Shown here: in pieces, positions 1-11,171 of the stretch
Numbering within the stretch: the first letter of the stretch is position 1
Layout of the letters: the number at the start of each line of letters is the position of its first letter
Source: Mycobacteroides chelonae CCUG 47445
Lineage (GTDB): Bacteria > Actinomycetota > Actinomycetes > Mycobacteriales > Mycobacteriaceae
Direction of reading: 5' to 3'
Length of the DNA stretch: 64,000 nt
NCBI RefSeq assembly: GCF_001632805.1
Contig: NZ_CP007220.1
Span: 434,001-498,000 of the forward strand
Program-made: the position numbers and the translations under genes
Notes under the pieces: model-generated
Seen by the model: the letters and a program-made list of their open reading frames with translations, nothing else
Databases searched by the model: none
What the model was told of the DNA's origin: nothing

Positions 1-270
1 AACGTGCCACATGTCCGGATTCCTACGGGGCACGGATATCAGGTGCGATTCGCCCGTCGTATCCAGACCGAAACAACGCTTCCCGCAGCCGCGGTCGGCA
101 TGATCACCGAGCCACACCAGGCCGAATCGATTCTCGCCGCCGGCGATGCCTCCGCGGTGTTGCTGGGCCGCGAACTACTGCGCGACCCGTACTGGCCACG
201 GCGCGCAGCCCGGGAGCTGGGCGCCGAGCTGAGCCCGGTGGTGCCCAAGCAGTACGCCCGCGCCTTCTAG
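1..270 (+). CDS. Old yellow enzyme-type NADH:flavin oxidoreductase, C-terminal end (partial)
   Basis: The reading frame enters from the left edge, so only the last 89 residues are visible. They resemble the end of the TIM-barrel of NamA/YqjM-like old yellow enzymes: a strand reading AAVGMI, a segment in which an 'AESILAAGDASAVLLGRELL' helix-strand assigns the enzyme as a flavin barrel, and the 'LRDPYWPRRAARELG' tail that closes the barrel. Such enzymes use FMN and NAD(P)H to reduce activated C=C bonds. The FMN and substrate residues lie outside the window, so the substrate cannot be judged. The TAG stop shares CTAG with the convergent helicase gene. Confidence 0.75.
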   Translation, partial: NVPHVRIPTGHGYQVRFARRIQTETTLPAAAVGMITEPHQAESILAAGDASAVLLGRELLRDPYWPRRAARELGAELSPVVPKQYARAF

Positions 271-2600
271 CCGGGTAGTCGAGACAACACCAACCGCAGC
301 ACCTTGACGGCCGCGGCCTTGTCCAGTGGGGAGTTTCCGTTGCCACACTTGGGTGATTGCACACAGGACGGGCACCCGGCCTCGCATTCACACGCCTCGA
401 TGGCGTCAGCCGTGGCACCCAGCCAGATCGCGAGCTGCTGATATCCCCGGGCGGCAAAACCCGCACCACCCGGGTGGCCGTCGTACACGAACACCGTTGG
501 TAGCCCGGTTTCGGCTTGCAGAGCGGTGGACACTCCGCCGATGTCGCCACGATCACAGCTGGCCACCAACGGCAGCAGGCCTATCGCGGCATGCTCGGCC
601 GCGTGCAGGGCGCCGGGGGTGGCCAGTGCCTCGATGTCGATGCCCGTCAACGCTTCCGGGGTGATGGTGTACATCACCGCCTTGGTGCTCAGTGTTGAGG
701 AGGGCATATCGAGTTCGACGAAGTCCAGGATCTCACCGGTCGCCAGCTTGCGTAGATAGCCGATCACCTGGTGGGTAACGTCCACCGGCACCAGTCCTAT
801 CTGGACGTCACCCAGATCGATCCGCTCGCCTTCTCCGGTGATCGCGATATCGATGGTCGACCGCGCGAACGTCGAATAGTCAGGAGTGGCGTTGTGCACC
901 AAGGCGATTCCATCACCGAAATCGAGCGAATCGACCAGATAGGTCTCGCCGGAATGTAAATAGACTGCACCCGGATGCACCGTCGCGGGGGCCCGCCCGG
1001 AATCGACGGTTCCCAACACTCGCCCGGTATCGGCCTCCAGGATCATCACCTGCCCGCCGATAGATCCACGGATATCCACCGCCGCATACGGATTGAGGCC
1101 GGGGGCCGCAAAGTATCCGCCGGGTCGGCGGCGTAGCAGCCCATCGTCAACGAGCTGGTCGACCACATCCCCGGCGTCCAGAGATCGCACGTCGTCCTCT
1201 GTCAACGGTAATTCGGTTGCCGCGCAGAGTAGATGGGGGCGGAGCACATGTGGATTGGTCGGATCGATCACCACCGCCTCGATCGGCTTATCCAACAGCG
1301 CGCCCGGATGGTGAACCAGATAGGTGTCCAGCGGATCGTCGCGAGCGACCAGTACCACCAACGACCCCTGTCCCCGGCGCCCGGAGCGTCCCGCCTGCTG
1401 CCAGAATGAGGCCACGGTGCCCGGAAAACCAGCCACCACAACGGCGTCCAAACCGGCGATATCGACGCCCAGCTCAAGAGCGTTCGTGGTCGCCGCGCCG
1501 GTCAACGTGCCTGTCGACAACGCCTGTTCCAGCGCCCGGCGGTCCTCCGGCAGATAGCCCGCCCGGTACGCCGCCACTTGCGACACCAGTGCCGGATCGA
1601 CCTCCGCGAGCCGATGGGCGGCGCCGAGCGCTGTCATCTCCGCGCCGCGCCGAGATCGGACGAATGTCAACGTCCGCGCTCCCTCCTGGACCAAATCGGC
1701 CAGCAGTCGGGATGCCTCGGTGCTTACCGGGCGTCGCACCGGTGCCCCGTTCTCTCCGGTGATCGGAAGCAGCGGCGGTTCCCATAGCGCCACCGTGCGC
1801 ATCCCGTGTGGAGAACCGTCTGCGATGACTTCCTCGACCGGCTGACCGATCAATGCCTGCGCCGCGGCGCCAGGATTAGAGGTCGTGGCGCTGGCGAACA
1901 CCACTGTTGGATGCGAACCATAGCGTGCGCACAAGCGCAGCAGTCGCTGCAGCACGAGAGCCACATTTGACCCGAAAACTCCACGATAGTAATGACATTC
2001 GTCCACCACCAGATAGCGCAATCCGCGCAGGAATGCCGACCAGCGGGTGTGGTTGTGCAGCAGTGACACATGCATCATGTCGGGATTGGTGAAGATCCAC
2101 CGCGAGCTCTCGCGCGCGAACCGCCGCAACTCGTTGGAGCTGTCGCCGTCATACGCGCAGGGCAACACCCGATCGAAACTGTCGATCCCAGTGATTAATT
2201 CGCGTATCGAGCGCAACTGGTCGTGGCCGAGTGCCTTGGTGGGTGCCAGATAGAGCGCGCGGGCCCGCGGCTCTGCGGCTAGCGCGGTCAGAATCGGCAA
2301 TTGATAGGCCACCGACTTCCCGGATGCGGTGCCGGTGGCTACCACCACATGGCGGCCCGCGAACGCCAGCGAGGCGGCGGCGACCTGGTGCGACCACGGA
2401 TCGGTCACTCCTTGGGCGGCAAAAGCAGTGATCGCGTCGCGGTGTGCCCACTGCGGCCACACCGCGACCTCGGCATTTCGAGCAGGAATATCGCAAATAT
2501 GCCGCACCGGAGTTTCGCCGCTGGGCGTACCGGCCACGATGAGATCCAGCAGTTCACGGCCATAGCCGACGGTCACCGCAAAACCCCTCGTGACCTGCAC
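267..2600 (-). CDS. DEAD/DEAH-box superfamily II helicase with C-terminal DUF1998 (MrfA/Hrq1/SftH-like)
   Basis: A 777-residue helicase, the length expected for the Rv3649 family. Motif I is ATGTASGKS, motif II is VVDECH, motif III is SATT, and the C-terminal RecA lobe ends in QQAGRSGRRGQG (motif VI). After a winged-helix-like middle the protein ends in a DUF1998 domain with a four-cysteine cluster (CECEAGCPSCVQSPKC), the zinc/metal site typical of the MrfA/Hrq1 clade. Relatives are 3'-5' DNA translocases involved in repair of mitomycin-type lesions (B. subtilis MrfA); the mycobacterial protein SftH is probably the same clade. GTG is the furthest upstream start; a start a few codons later is possible. 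Divergent from cspA. Confidence 0.88.
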   Translation of the reverse strand: MQVTRGFAVTVGYGRELLDLIVAGTPSGETPVRHICDIPARNAEVAVWPQWAHRDAITAFAAQGVTDPWSHQVAAASLAFAGRHVVVATGTASGKSVAYQLPILTALAAEPRARALYLAPTKALGHDQLRSIRELITGIDSFDRVLPCAYDGDSSNELRRFARESSRWIFTNPDMMHVSLLHNHTRWSAFLRGLRYLVVDECHYYRGVFGSNVALVLQRLLRLCARYGSHPTVVFASATTSNPGAAAQALIGQPVEEVIADGSPHGMRTVALWEPPLLPITGENGAPVRRPVSTEASRLLADLVQEGARTLTFVRSRRGAEMTALGAAHRLAEVDPALVSQVAAYRAGYLPEDRRALEQALSTGTLTGAATTNALELGVDIAGLDAVVVAGFPGTVASFWQQAGRSGRRGQGSLVVLVARDDPLDTYLVHHPGALLDKPIEAVVIDPTNPHVLRPHLLCAATELPLTEDDVRSLDAGDVVDQLVDDGLLRRRPGGYFAAPGLNPYAAVDIRGSIGGQVMILEADTGRVLGTVDSGRAPATVHPGAVYLHSGETYLVDSLDFGDGIALVHNATPDYSTFARSTIDIAITGEGERIDLGDVQIGLVPVDVTHQVIGYLRKLATGEILDFVELDMPSSTLSTKAVMYTITPEALTGIDIEALATPGALHAAEHAAIGLLPLVASCDRGDIGGVSTALQAETGLPTVFVYDGHPGGAGFAARGYQQLAIWLGATADAIEACECEAGCPSCVQSPKCGNGNSPLDKAAAVKVLRLVLSRLPG

Positions 2601-2736
2601 ACTTGTGCCAAAACGGTGTCGAGTTCGCTACCGCATCTGGCCATAATGCCAGGGTAAGGCAGGCCAAAAGGTGGCCGAAGTTTCGCCACTGTTCACCGAA
2701 CTTCCTATCAATTATCTGGCTCACCGCTATCGCCAA

Positions 2737-2763
2737 CGCCCTAAACATGCTCTACTTAGGGCG
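2737..2763. repeat. Inverted repeat in the long leader upstream of cspA
   Basis: The 317-base gap between the helicase start and cspA holds a perfect 8-bp inverted repeat, CGCCCTAA at 2737-2744 and TTAGGGCG at 2756-2763, separated by 11 bases. Cold-shock genes usually have long structured 5' leaders, so it may be an RNA hairpin in the cspA leader or a protein-binding site. No convincing promoter is called, and nothing else is recognised in the gap. Confidence 0.4.
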
Positions 2764-2917
2764 GTCGCAGCTTCTGTGTTCGTGTTTTGCACTCGCAGGA
2801 TCGACGTTGCGGTCGCGGTTCCTGCGAGGGTCTTCTTCACGGGGTATGGCGGTCGGAACGGGGCCCGACGTACCGAACGGCGCGTCGCACCCGGTGTAAG
2901 AGAAGGAAAATCAAGAA

Positions 2918-3121
2918 ATGCCACAGGGAACTGTGAAGTGGTTCAACGCGGAAAAGGGCTTCGGGTTCATTGCTCCCGAGGACGGCTCCGCCGACGTCTT
3001 CGTCCACTACACGGAGATTCAGGGCAACGGATTCCGTACCCTGGAAGAGAACCAGAAGGTTGAGTTCGAGGTAGGCCAGAGCCCCAAGGGCCCGCAGGCT
3101 ACCGGCGTCCGCGCCGTCTGA
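2918..3121 (+). CDS. cspA: Cold shock protein CspA
   Basis: A 67-residue single cold-shock domain (OB fold). RNP1 is KGFGFI and RNP2 is VFVHY, the two aromatic-rich motifs that bind single-stranded nucleic acid, preceded by the invariant start [10 protein letters not shown]. It acts in the cytoplasm as an RNA chaperone. AAGGA at about 2904-2908 is a suitable ribosome binding site. This is the Rv3648c orthologue by sequence and position between the helicase and topA. A strong terminator-like hairpin follows within 20 bases, so cspA is probably mostly monocistronic. Confidence 0.96.
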   Translation: MPQGTVKWFNAEKGFGFIAPEDGSADVFVHYTEIQGNGFRTLEENQKVEFEVGQSPKGPQATGVRAV

Positions 3122-3138
3122 CCCACATCCGTCGAAGG

Positions 3139-3170
3139 AACGCCCCTGGCCATGGCCGGGGGCGTTTCTC
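3139..3170 (+). terminator. Rho-independent-like terminator of cspA
   Basis: Eighteen bases after the cspA stop, AACGCCCC (3139-3146) pairs with GGGGCGTT (3159-3166). The stem can extend inward through the GGCC palindromes, and TTTCTCGTT follows. The T tract is short, as is usual in mycobacteria. Confidence 0.65.
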
Positions 3171-3180
3171 GTTCCAAGAA

Positions 3181-3219
3181 TCTCCGCGCGCGCGGGTAGA
3201 GCCCACTGGCGCGCGGAGA
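3181..3219 (+). repeat. Perfect 11-bp inverted repeat covering the presumed ribosome binding site
   Basis: TCTCCGCGCGC (3181-3191) and GCGCGCGGAGA (3209-3219) are exact reverse complements with a 17-base loop. The right arm contains GGAG, the only Shine-Dalgarno-like sequence before the GTG at 3231. If transcribed, the hairpin would mask it. It could equally be a DNA operator. Confidence 0.6.
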
Positions 3220-3230
3220 AAGTACTGTCT

Positions 3231-3815
3231 GTGACTGTGAGCCAGCTGTCCTTCTTTTCCGCCGAATCGGTGCCTCCCGAGGTCTCCGATCTGGCGGGGC
3301 TGCTGGCCGGACCGGGCCAGGTTGTGGTCAGTGGCGCGGGCGCCCGGATCTCGGTGGTCGTGGACCAGCCGTGGCGTGCGCTGGCGCTGGCCGAGATGAT
3401 CACCGAAACCGGTCTACAGGCCGAGGTCGGTCACACCGACGAGAACCATCCGCTGGTGCGTACCGCCATCGATCCCGCGGTGCTCCCGATCGCGCGTGAG
3501 TGGACTCGGGGCGCGGTGAAAACCGTCCCAGCGCAATGGTTACCGGGCGCTCGTGAATTGCGGGCCTGGGTGCTCGCGGCGGGCTCACCGGAAGCCGATC
3601 GGTACCTCCTCGGACTGGACCCGCACGCCCCCGATACCCATTCGACGCTGGCGGCCGCGCTGATGCGCGTGGGCATTGCCCCAACCTTGATCGGAACACG
3701 TGGCGCCAATCCCGCGTTACGAATCAGTGGGCGACGCCGACTGGGGCGGCTGCTCGAAAACATCGGGGAACCACCCGGCGATACCGATGCATTTCGTGTT
3801 TGGCCGAGGGTATAA
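3231..3815 (+). CDS. Conserved hypothetical protein (Rv3647c-like)
   Basis: A 194-residue soluble protein with no signal peptide or membrane segment. Its position between cspA and topA, and its length, match mycobacterial Rv3647c. An early hydrophobic beta/alpha section (about residues 25-60) and a basic C-terminal region rich in Arg (GRRRLGRLL near residue 170) suggest nucleic-acid contact, perhaps a divergent homing-endonuclease-like or WhiA-like fold, but I do not recognise catalytic residues. GTG at 3231 is the likely start; a second GTG lies two codons later. Translation may be controlled by the hairpin directly upstream. Confidence 0.7.
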   Translation: MTVSQLSFFSAESVPPEVSDLAGLLAGPGQVVVSGAGARISVVVDQPWRALALAEMITETGLQAEVGHTDENHPLVRTAIDPAVLPIAREWTRGAVKTVPAQWLPGARELRAWVLAAGSPEADRYLLGLDPHAPDTHSTLAAALMRVGIAPTLIGTRGANPALRISGRRRLGRLLENIGEPPGDTDAFRVWPRV

Positions 3816-3932
3816 CCGGGTTTTATCAGCGGTTTAACGGCGACACGGACACACTTTTAGCCACCCTGACATCGGGAATACCGAAGCCGATATGAAAGGC
3901 TAGGTTTGCGCAATTGGCGCGGGGGTGTCATC

Positions 3933-3961
3933 TTGTGACCACGGTGGACCGCCCCTACACC
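3933..3961 (+). promoter_or_regulatory. Candidate sigma-A-type promoter of topA
   Basis: TTGTGA (3933-3938) and TACACC (3956-3961) are separated by 17 bases and lie 40 bases before the topA start. This is the best match in the 186-base gap. It is a sequence-only prediction. Confidence 0.4.
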
Positions 3962-4001
3962 GTACATATGCGGCTGAATGCGCAGGTAAGGAGACGAAGC
4001 A

Positions 4002-6775
<2,774 letters not shown>

Positions 6776-6779
<4 letters not shown>

Positions 6780-8335
6780 ACGCGGCGCGGACGTGCCACC
6801 TGAGTGGACACGTTGCGGCCGCGCAGTTCGACGGTCTCACCGACATCCCAGCGCAGGGCCTCTTGATCGCGTGCCTCCATGACCGCGGAGGCGGACGCCA
6901 GCACGTTTCCGGGTTCGTTCTTGGCCAGCTCGGTCAACCGGGCTGCCTCGTTCACGGGATCGCCGATGACGGTGTACTCGAAACGCGCTTGTGCCCCGAT
7001 GTGTCCGGCGATAGCGCGTCCCGCCGAGACCCCGATTCCAAAGTCGTTGGAGCCCAACACGTTGGTGAGTTCATGGGCCAGCTCGCGGGCGGCAGCCAGC
7101 GCTGCTGCGGCACCATCGGGGTGGTCGATGGGTGCACCGAAGATGGCCAGCGCCGCGTCACCCTGGAATTTGTTGACGAAGCCACCGTGCTTGTTGACGG
7201 TGTCGACGATGACCCGGAAGAACTCGTTGAGGACCCTCACGACCACCGCAGGCCCGCGTGTCGACGCCAACTGGGTAGATCCCACCAGGTCGACGAAAAG
7301 CACAGCGACACTGCGCTCTTGACCACCGAGTTCGGTGCCGTACTCGAGTGCCCGACGTGCGACATCCTCACCGACGTAGCGGCCGAAGAGGTCGCGCAGG
7401 CGTTGCCGTTCACCGAGATCACGCACCATGTCGTTAAACCCGGCCTGCAGCAGTCCGAGCTCGCTCGCGTCATAAATGGGCACGTGGGCGTTGTAGTTGC
7501 CGCGCTGTACCTCGCTGAGCGCCCAACGTAATTGGCGCAGTGGGTCGGCGATCGAGGTGGCGACTAGCAGCGTGCCCATCAGACCGATCGCCAGCGCGAT
7601 GATCGCCAGGATCAGGATGGACCCGGTGAGGTTGTCGGCATTGGACTTCAGATATCCCGCGCGTTGGCCCACGACGGTGAGCACGATCGCCAGGATCGGT
7701 ACACCGGTGCTCAATGCCCAGGTGAGTATCTGGCGGACGATAACCCCTGGCGCGGTGACATTTTCCGGCACGCCACGGCGCAGTGCCTGAATGGCTACCG
7801 GGCGCAGGACGCGCTCGGACTGCAGGTAGCCGATGATGCTGGTGGTAGTGGCGCCCAGCACGGTCGCGAATGCCGCGACCAGTACCGAGCTATGGGTGGA
7901 TGACCAGGTGACGGCGACGAAGATCGCACCACCCACGAGCCAGGTCGCGACGCTGATGACCGTGCGGTAGAAGGGCATCTGCAGGGCACGGACGCGCACA
8001 GACTCCGATCCTTCGGATTCGAAGTCTGGGGAGCTGTACTGCCAGCGCAGCACCGGTAACAGCAGGTAGGTGCTGACGATGGCGCCGGCAATGAACAGGA
8101 TGAACAGCGAGACGCCGAGGATGATGAGCCGTGCAGTGCCGAGCTCTGACAGTTCCACCCTGTCGCTCGGCGGTAGGCCGAAGCGCAGGAAGCCCAAGAC
8201 GAACAGGGCCCCGACCAGGTTCGACTGTGCGATACCCATGATGAAAAGAGGCCATGGGGTGCGCATGACCCATCGTGAATACCGGGCTGCGCGTGCGAGT
8301 GGGCGCTGGTCTGCCCTTCCTTCCGCGCCAGTCAC
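6776..8335 (-). CDS. Membrane-bound class III adenylate cyclase with HAMP domain (Rv3645-like)
   Basis: A 519-residue protein: six hydrophobic helices in the first half, a HAMP linker (around ADPLRQLRWAL), then a class III nucleotide cyclase domain. Metal-binding aspartates are in VLFVDLVG and FQGDAALAIFG, the adenine-selecting Lys is in NKFQGD and Asp in VIGDPVNEAARL, and the transition-state Asn/Arg are in NEAAR, so the site looks complete and ATP-specific. Rv3645 is a main source of cAMP in M. tuberculosis and is linked to fatty-acid handling and drug tolerance. Start GTG. It faces holB across a 93-base divergent gap. Confidence 0.93.
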
Positions 8336-8428
8336 TCGTTAACCGTAGCTGTCGGCGGTGACGGCGGCGTTTCACACGCCTATGCGGCTTGTTCGGGGAG
8401 TCGGATCCGGCAGCTAGGGTTGGTGGCG

Positions 8429-9634
8429 ATGAGCGGGGTTTTCGGTCGCCTGGTGGATCAGGGAGCGGTGGTTTCCACGCTCTCCTCTGCGGCATTGGCC
8501 GCGCGTGGGGATGACGTGGGCCGGATGACCCACGCGTGGTTGTTCACCGGACCGCCGGGGTCGGGCCGATCGGTGGCCGCTTTGTGTTTTGCCGCCGCCC
8601 TCCAGTGTGAATCGGAGGGGGCTGCGGGCTGTGGGGAGTGCCGTGCTTGCACCACCACGATGGCCGGGACCCATGCTGACGTGCGCAGAGTCGTTCCCGA
8701 GGGATTGTCGATCGGTGTGGACGAGATGCGCGCCATCGTGCAGGCGGCCTGGCGCCGTCCGAGTACCGGGCGTTGGCTGGTGGTGCTGATCGAGGACGCC
8801 GACCGGTTGACCGAGGGCGCCGGCAACGTGCTGTTGAAGGTGGTGGAGGAGCCGCCGCCGCGAACGGTGTTCTTGCTGTGCGCCCCCTCGGTGGACCAGG
8901 AGGACATCTCGATCACCTTGCGATCGCGCTGCCGTCATGTGGCGCTCGTCACCCCCTCGGTGACTGCTATCGCACAGGTGTTGACGGACCGCGACGGGAT
9001 CGATCCCGAGCAGGCGCAGTGGGCCGCATCGGTGAGCGGTGGTCATGTCGGCCGCGCGCGCAGGCTCGCCACCGATGAGCAGGCCCGTGCCCGGCGGCTC
9101 CGAGCATTGGGGCTGGCCCGGGAGGCTGCGACCCCCACGCGGGCGTATGCGGCGGCCGAGGAGTTGGTGAGCAGCGCCGACACCGAGGCGAAGGAACAGA
9201 CGGCCGCCCGCAACGAGGCCGAAGAGGAAGAGCTGAGGACGGCGCTGGGGGCCGGCGGCACCGGCAAGGGTGCGGCGACAGCGCTGCGCGGAGCAGCGGG
9301 TGTCTTGAAGGACTTGGAGCGTAAACAAAAATCGCGTCAGACCAGGGCATCGCGTGATGCCCTGGACCGCACGCTCATCGATTTGGCCACCTACTTCCGA
9401 GACGCCCTGGTGCTGTCGGTGGGCGCTGCCGAGGAGGGCCGGGTGGCGCTGCATCACCCCGATATGGCCGACCGGCTCGGGCCGATGGTGGACCGGGTGC
9501 CCCCCGAACAGCTTCTGCAATGCATCGAGGCCGTTCTAGCGTGCCGAGAGGCACTGGCGGTCAATGTGAAACCCAAGTTCGCGATCGATGCCCTGGTCGC
9601 GACGGCGGGGCAGGCGCTTCGTCCCTCGGAATGA
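8429..9634 (+). CDS. holB: DNA polymerase III subunit delta'
   Basis: A 401-residue AAA+ clamp-loader subunit, the same length as Rv3644c. The P-loop is GPPGSGRS, with the catalytic Lys replaced by Arg as usual for the non-hydrolysing delta' subunit. The zinc module is C-x7-C-x2-C-x2-C (from residue ~60), and the sensor-region LLKVVEEPPP is typical of delta'. It acts in loading the beta clamp. ATG at 8429 is preferred over TTG/GTG codons just upstream because it fits the family start. Followed by tRNA-Thr. Confidence 0.95.
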   Translation: MSGVFGRLVDQGAVVSTLSSAALAARGDDVGRMTHAWLFTGPPGSGRSVAALCFAAALQCESEGAAGCGECRACTTTMAGTHADVRRVVPEGLSIGVDEMRAIVQAAWRRPSTGRWLVVLIEDADRLTEGAGNVLLKVVEEPPPRTVFLLCAPSVDQEDISITLRSRCRHVALVTPSVTAIAQVLTDRDGIDPEQAQWAASVSGGHVGRARRLATDEQARARRLRALGLAREAATPTRAYAAAEELVSSADTEAKEQTAARNEAEEEELRTALGAGGTGKGAATALRGAAGVLKDLERKQKSRQTRASRDALDRTLIDLATYFRDALVLSVGAAEEGRVALHHPDMADRLGPMVDRVPPEQLLQCIEAVLACREALAVNVKPKFAIDALVATAGQALRPSE

Positions 9635-9691
9635 GATTGGGCGTCGTGGCAGGGGTGCCGTAGACTCTCGGTCGCTGGGTTCGCCCGGCGT

Positions 9692-9767
9692 GCTGCCCTA
9701 GCTCAGTCGGTAGAGCAATTCACTCGTAATGAATAGGTCGGGGGTTCGATTCCCCCGGGCAGCTCCA
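9692..9767 (+). tRNA. tRNA-Thr (anticodon CGT)
   Basis: A complete cloverleaf. Acceptor GCTGCCC (9692-9698) pairs with GGGCAGC (9757-9763). The D arm contains AGCTCAGTCGGTAGAGC. Anticodon stem ATTCA/TGAAT has loop CTCGTAA with CGT at 9725-9727. The T arm GGGGGTTCGATTCCCCC is canonical. T is the discriminator and CCA is encoded at 9765-9767. It lies directly after holB, as thrT does in M. tuberculosis, and marks the edge of a variable block. Confidence 0.97.
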
Positions 9768-9777
9768 TGCGGAGTAC

Positions 9778-10587
9778 GTGGTTCGGGCCCATATGGAATT
9801 AGACGGAAGTCTTCGTCGCGATGGTTGTGTGCTCAGATACTCCGATATTGCTGGTTCGGGCATTCCGGTCGTGTTCATCCATGGAGCGGGCGCAGACCAT
9901 GCCATGTTCGAATCCCAGCGCGATGTCCTCCGGGCGGCCGGATTTCGCGTTGTGCTCTTCGACTTGCGCGGACATGGAGTCTCGAGACCTAATACGGCCG
10001 CCATCACAGCGGACGTGCTGGTATCAGACGTGGAAGCGTTGATCGCCCACCTGGGCCTGAGCCGGCCGGTGTTCATCGGACTTTCTTTGGGCGGCAACAT
10101 CGCGCAGCGTCTTGTCAGGCAGGCGCCGAATGGCTATCGGGCGCTGGGTGTCCTCGACTCGACCTGGAACACCGGTCCATTGTCTTGGATCGAAAGGTCA
10201 TCTTTGCGGCTCGCTGCTCCGCTGCTGCGGCTCATACCGGCACGATCCTTGCCGGGTGTCATGGCGGATGCCTCGGCGGTTACCGAGCCCGCGCGTGCCT
10301 ACCTGCGCCGGGCGTTTGCGGCGATATCGAAGGCCGAGTTTCTCAGGATATGGCGCGTGACCACCGAGTTCGTTGAGCCCGATAGCGATTACCGCACACA
10401 GTTGCCACTGCTGCTGATGCGCGGAGCAAAAGATCGCACCGGAAACATCGCGACATCAATGCCGCAGTGGGCAATCGCGGACGGCGTCGCCGAGGTGGTC
10501 ATTCCCGATGCCGGTCATGTCGTGACGTTGGATGCCCCCGAACCTGTGAATTTTGCGCTCCTCGCCTTTCTCCGGAACTTGACGTAA
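9778..10587 (+). CDS. Alpha/beta-fold hydrolase
   Basis: A 269-residue cytoplasmic alpha/beta hydrolase. The oxyanion-hole HGAG follows the first strand (VVFIHGAG), the nucleophile elbow is GLSLGG (Ser near residue 104), and the last segment DAGHVV supplies the catalytic His, with an Asp expected after the MRGAKD strand. The substrate is unknown; it belongs to the broad lactonase/esterase group. GTG at 9778 follows GGAG by three bases; the ATG at 9793 gives a cleaner N-terminus and may be the real start. It starts right after the tRNA, inside the variable block. Confidence 0.85.
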   Translation: MVRAHMELDGSLRRDGCVLRYSDIAGSGIPVVFIHGAGADHAMFESQRDVLRAAGFRVVLFDLRGHGVSRPNTAAITADVLVSDVEALIAHLGLSRPVFIGLSLGGNIAQRLVRQAPNGYRALGVLDSTWNTGPLSWIERSSLRLAAPLLRLIPARSLPGVMADASAVTEPARAYLRRAFAAISKAEFLRIWRVTTEFVEPDSDYRTQLPLLLMRGAKDRTGNIATSMPQWAIADGVAEVVIPDAGHVVTLDAPEPVNFALLAFLRNLT

Positions 10588-10649
10588 ATCACTTCGCTGC
10601 CGGGTACTTCTGCTGTGGGCGCAACGCAAGGCCGCTAGCATCATTGCTC

Positions 10650-11171
10650 ATGTGGTTTGCACAGCGCGATGCCGGCCGTTACGGCTTGGTCGTTGCTGCG
10701 GTGGACCAGGTGCTGGCCACGGCTACCGGGCGGCAAGGTTCGGTGGTTGATGTCGCACATAGCTGGGCCCACGCGAACGGCAGGGTAATGGACATCGAGG
10801 ACGCGCCCCTCGCTGCCGGCGTTTTTGGTCAGTGGATCTCGTTCCCTGACAGGGACCTCGTTCAGGTAGGACAAGGAGTCGTGGGCCGCGACCGCACAAT
10901 CGCACACGAGTTGGGTCACATGGTGTTGGGGCATCGCGGTCTGCCGATTGCCGAGTACGCCGCGGAGCATGTCCGTACGGTGGCACCTGAACTGGTCGCT
11001 CGCATGCTGCAACGCAGTTGTGGCGCTGATGAATTGACCCATAGCGACGACCGTTGGCCGCAGGATGAACTAGCTGCTGAGCGGTTCGCGGCATTACTCG
11101 TGCGCCGCTTGCGGTCCGGCCGACGCGACCGCCCGAGCTGGAGCCCATACGTCGACGACGCGCTGGGGTAA
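10650..11171 (+). CDS. ImmA/IrrE-like zinc metallopeptidase-domain protein
   Basis: A 173-residue protein without signal peptide. Its centre has TIAHELGHMVLGH (HExxH with a further His four residues on), the hallmark of ImmA/IrrE (M78) peptidases. Relatives cleave or de-repress Xre-type repressors (B. subtilis ImmA, Deinococcus IrrE), and in actinobacteria such proteins often accompany an Xre regulator and a DUF6545 membrane protein. Here the stop TAA overlaps the next start (TAATG), so it is translationally coupled to three tandem DUF6545-type genes, and the convergent EspR-like regulator lies at the far end. ATG at 10650 is chosen; the reading frame is open further upstream but overlaps the previous gene. 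Proteolysis is inferred only from the motif. Confidence 0.78.
   Translation: MWFAQRDAGRYGLVVAAVDQVLATATGRQGSVVDVAHSWAHANGRVMDIEDAPLAAGVFGQWISFPDRDLVQVGQGVVGRDRTIAHELGHMVLGHRGLPIAEYAAEHVRTVAPELVARMLQRSCGADELTHSDDRWPQDELAAERFAALLVRRLRSGRRDRPSWSPYVDDALG

Noticed and set aside
10467..10649. Upstream extension of the HExxH protein
   Set aside because: The extension overlaps the alpha/beta hydrolase gene and has no similarity to the family; the ATG at 10650 fits.
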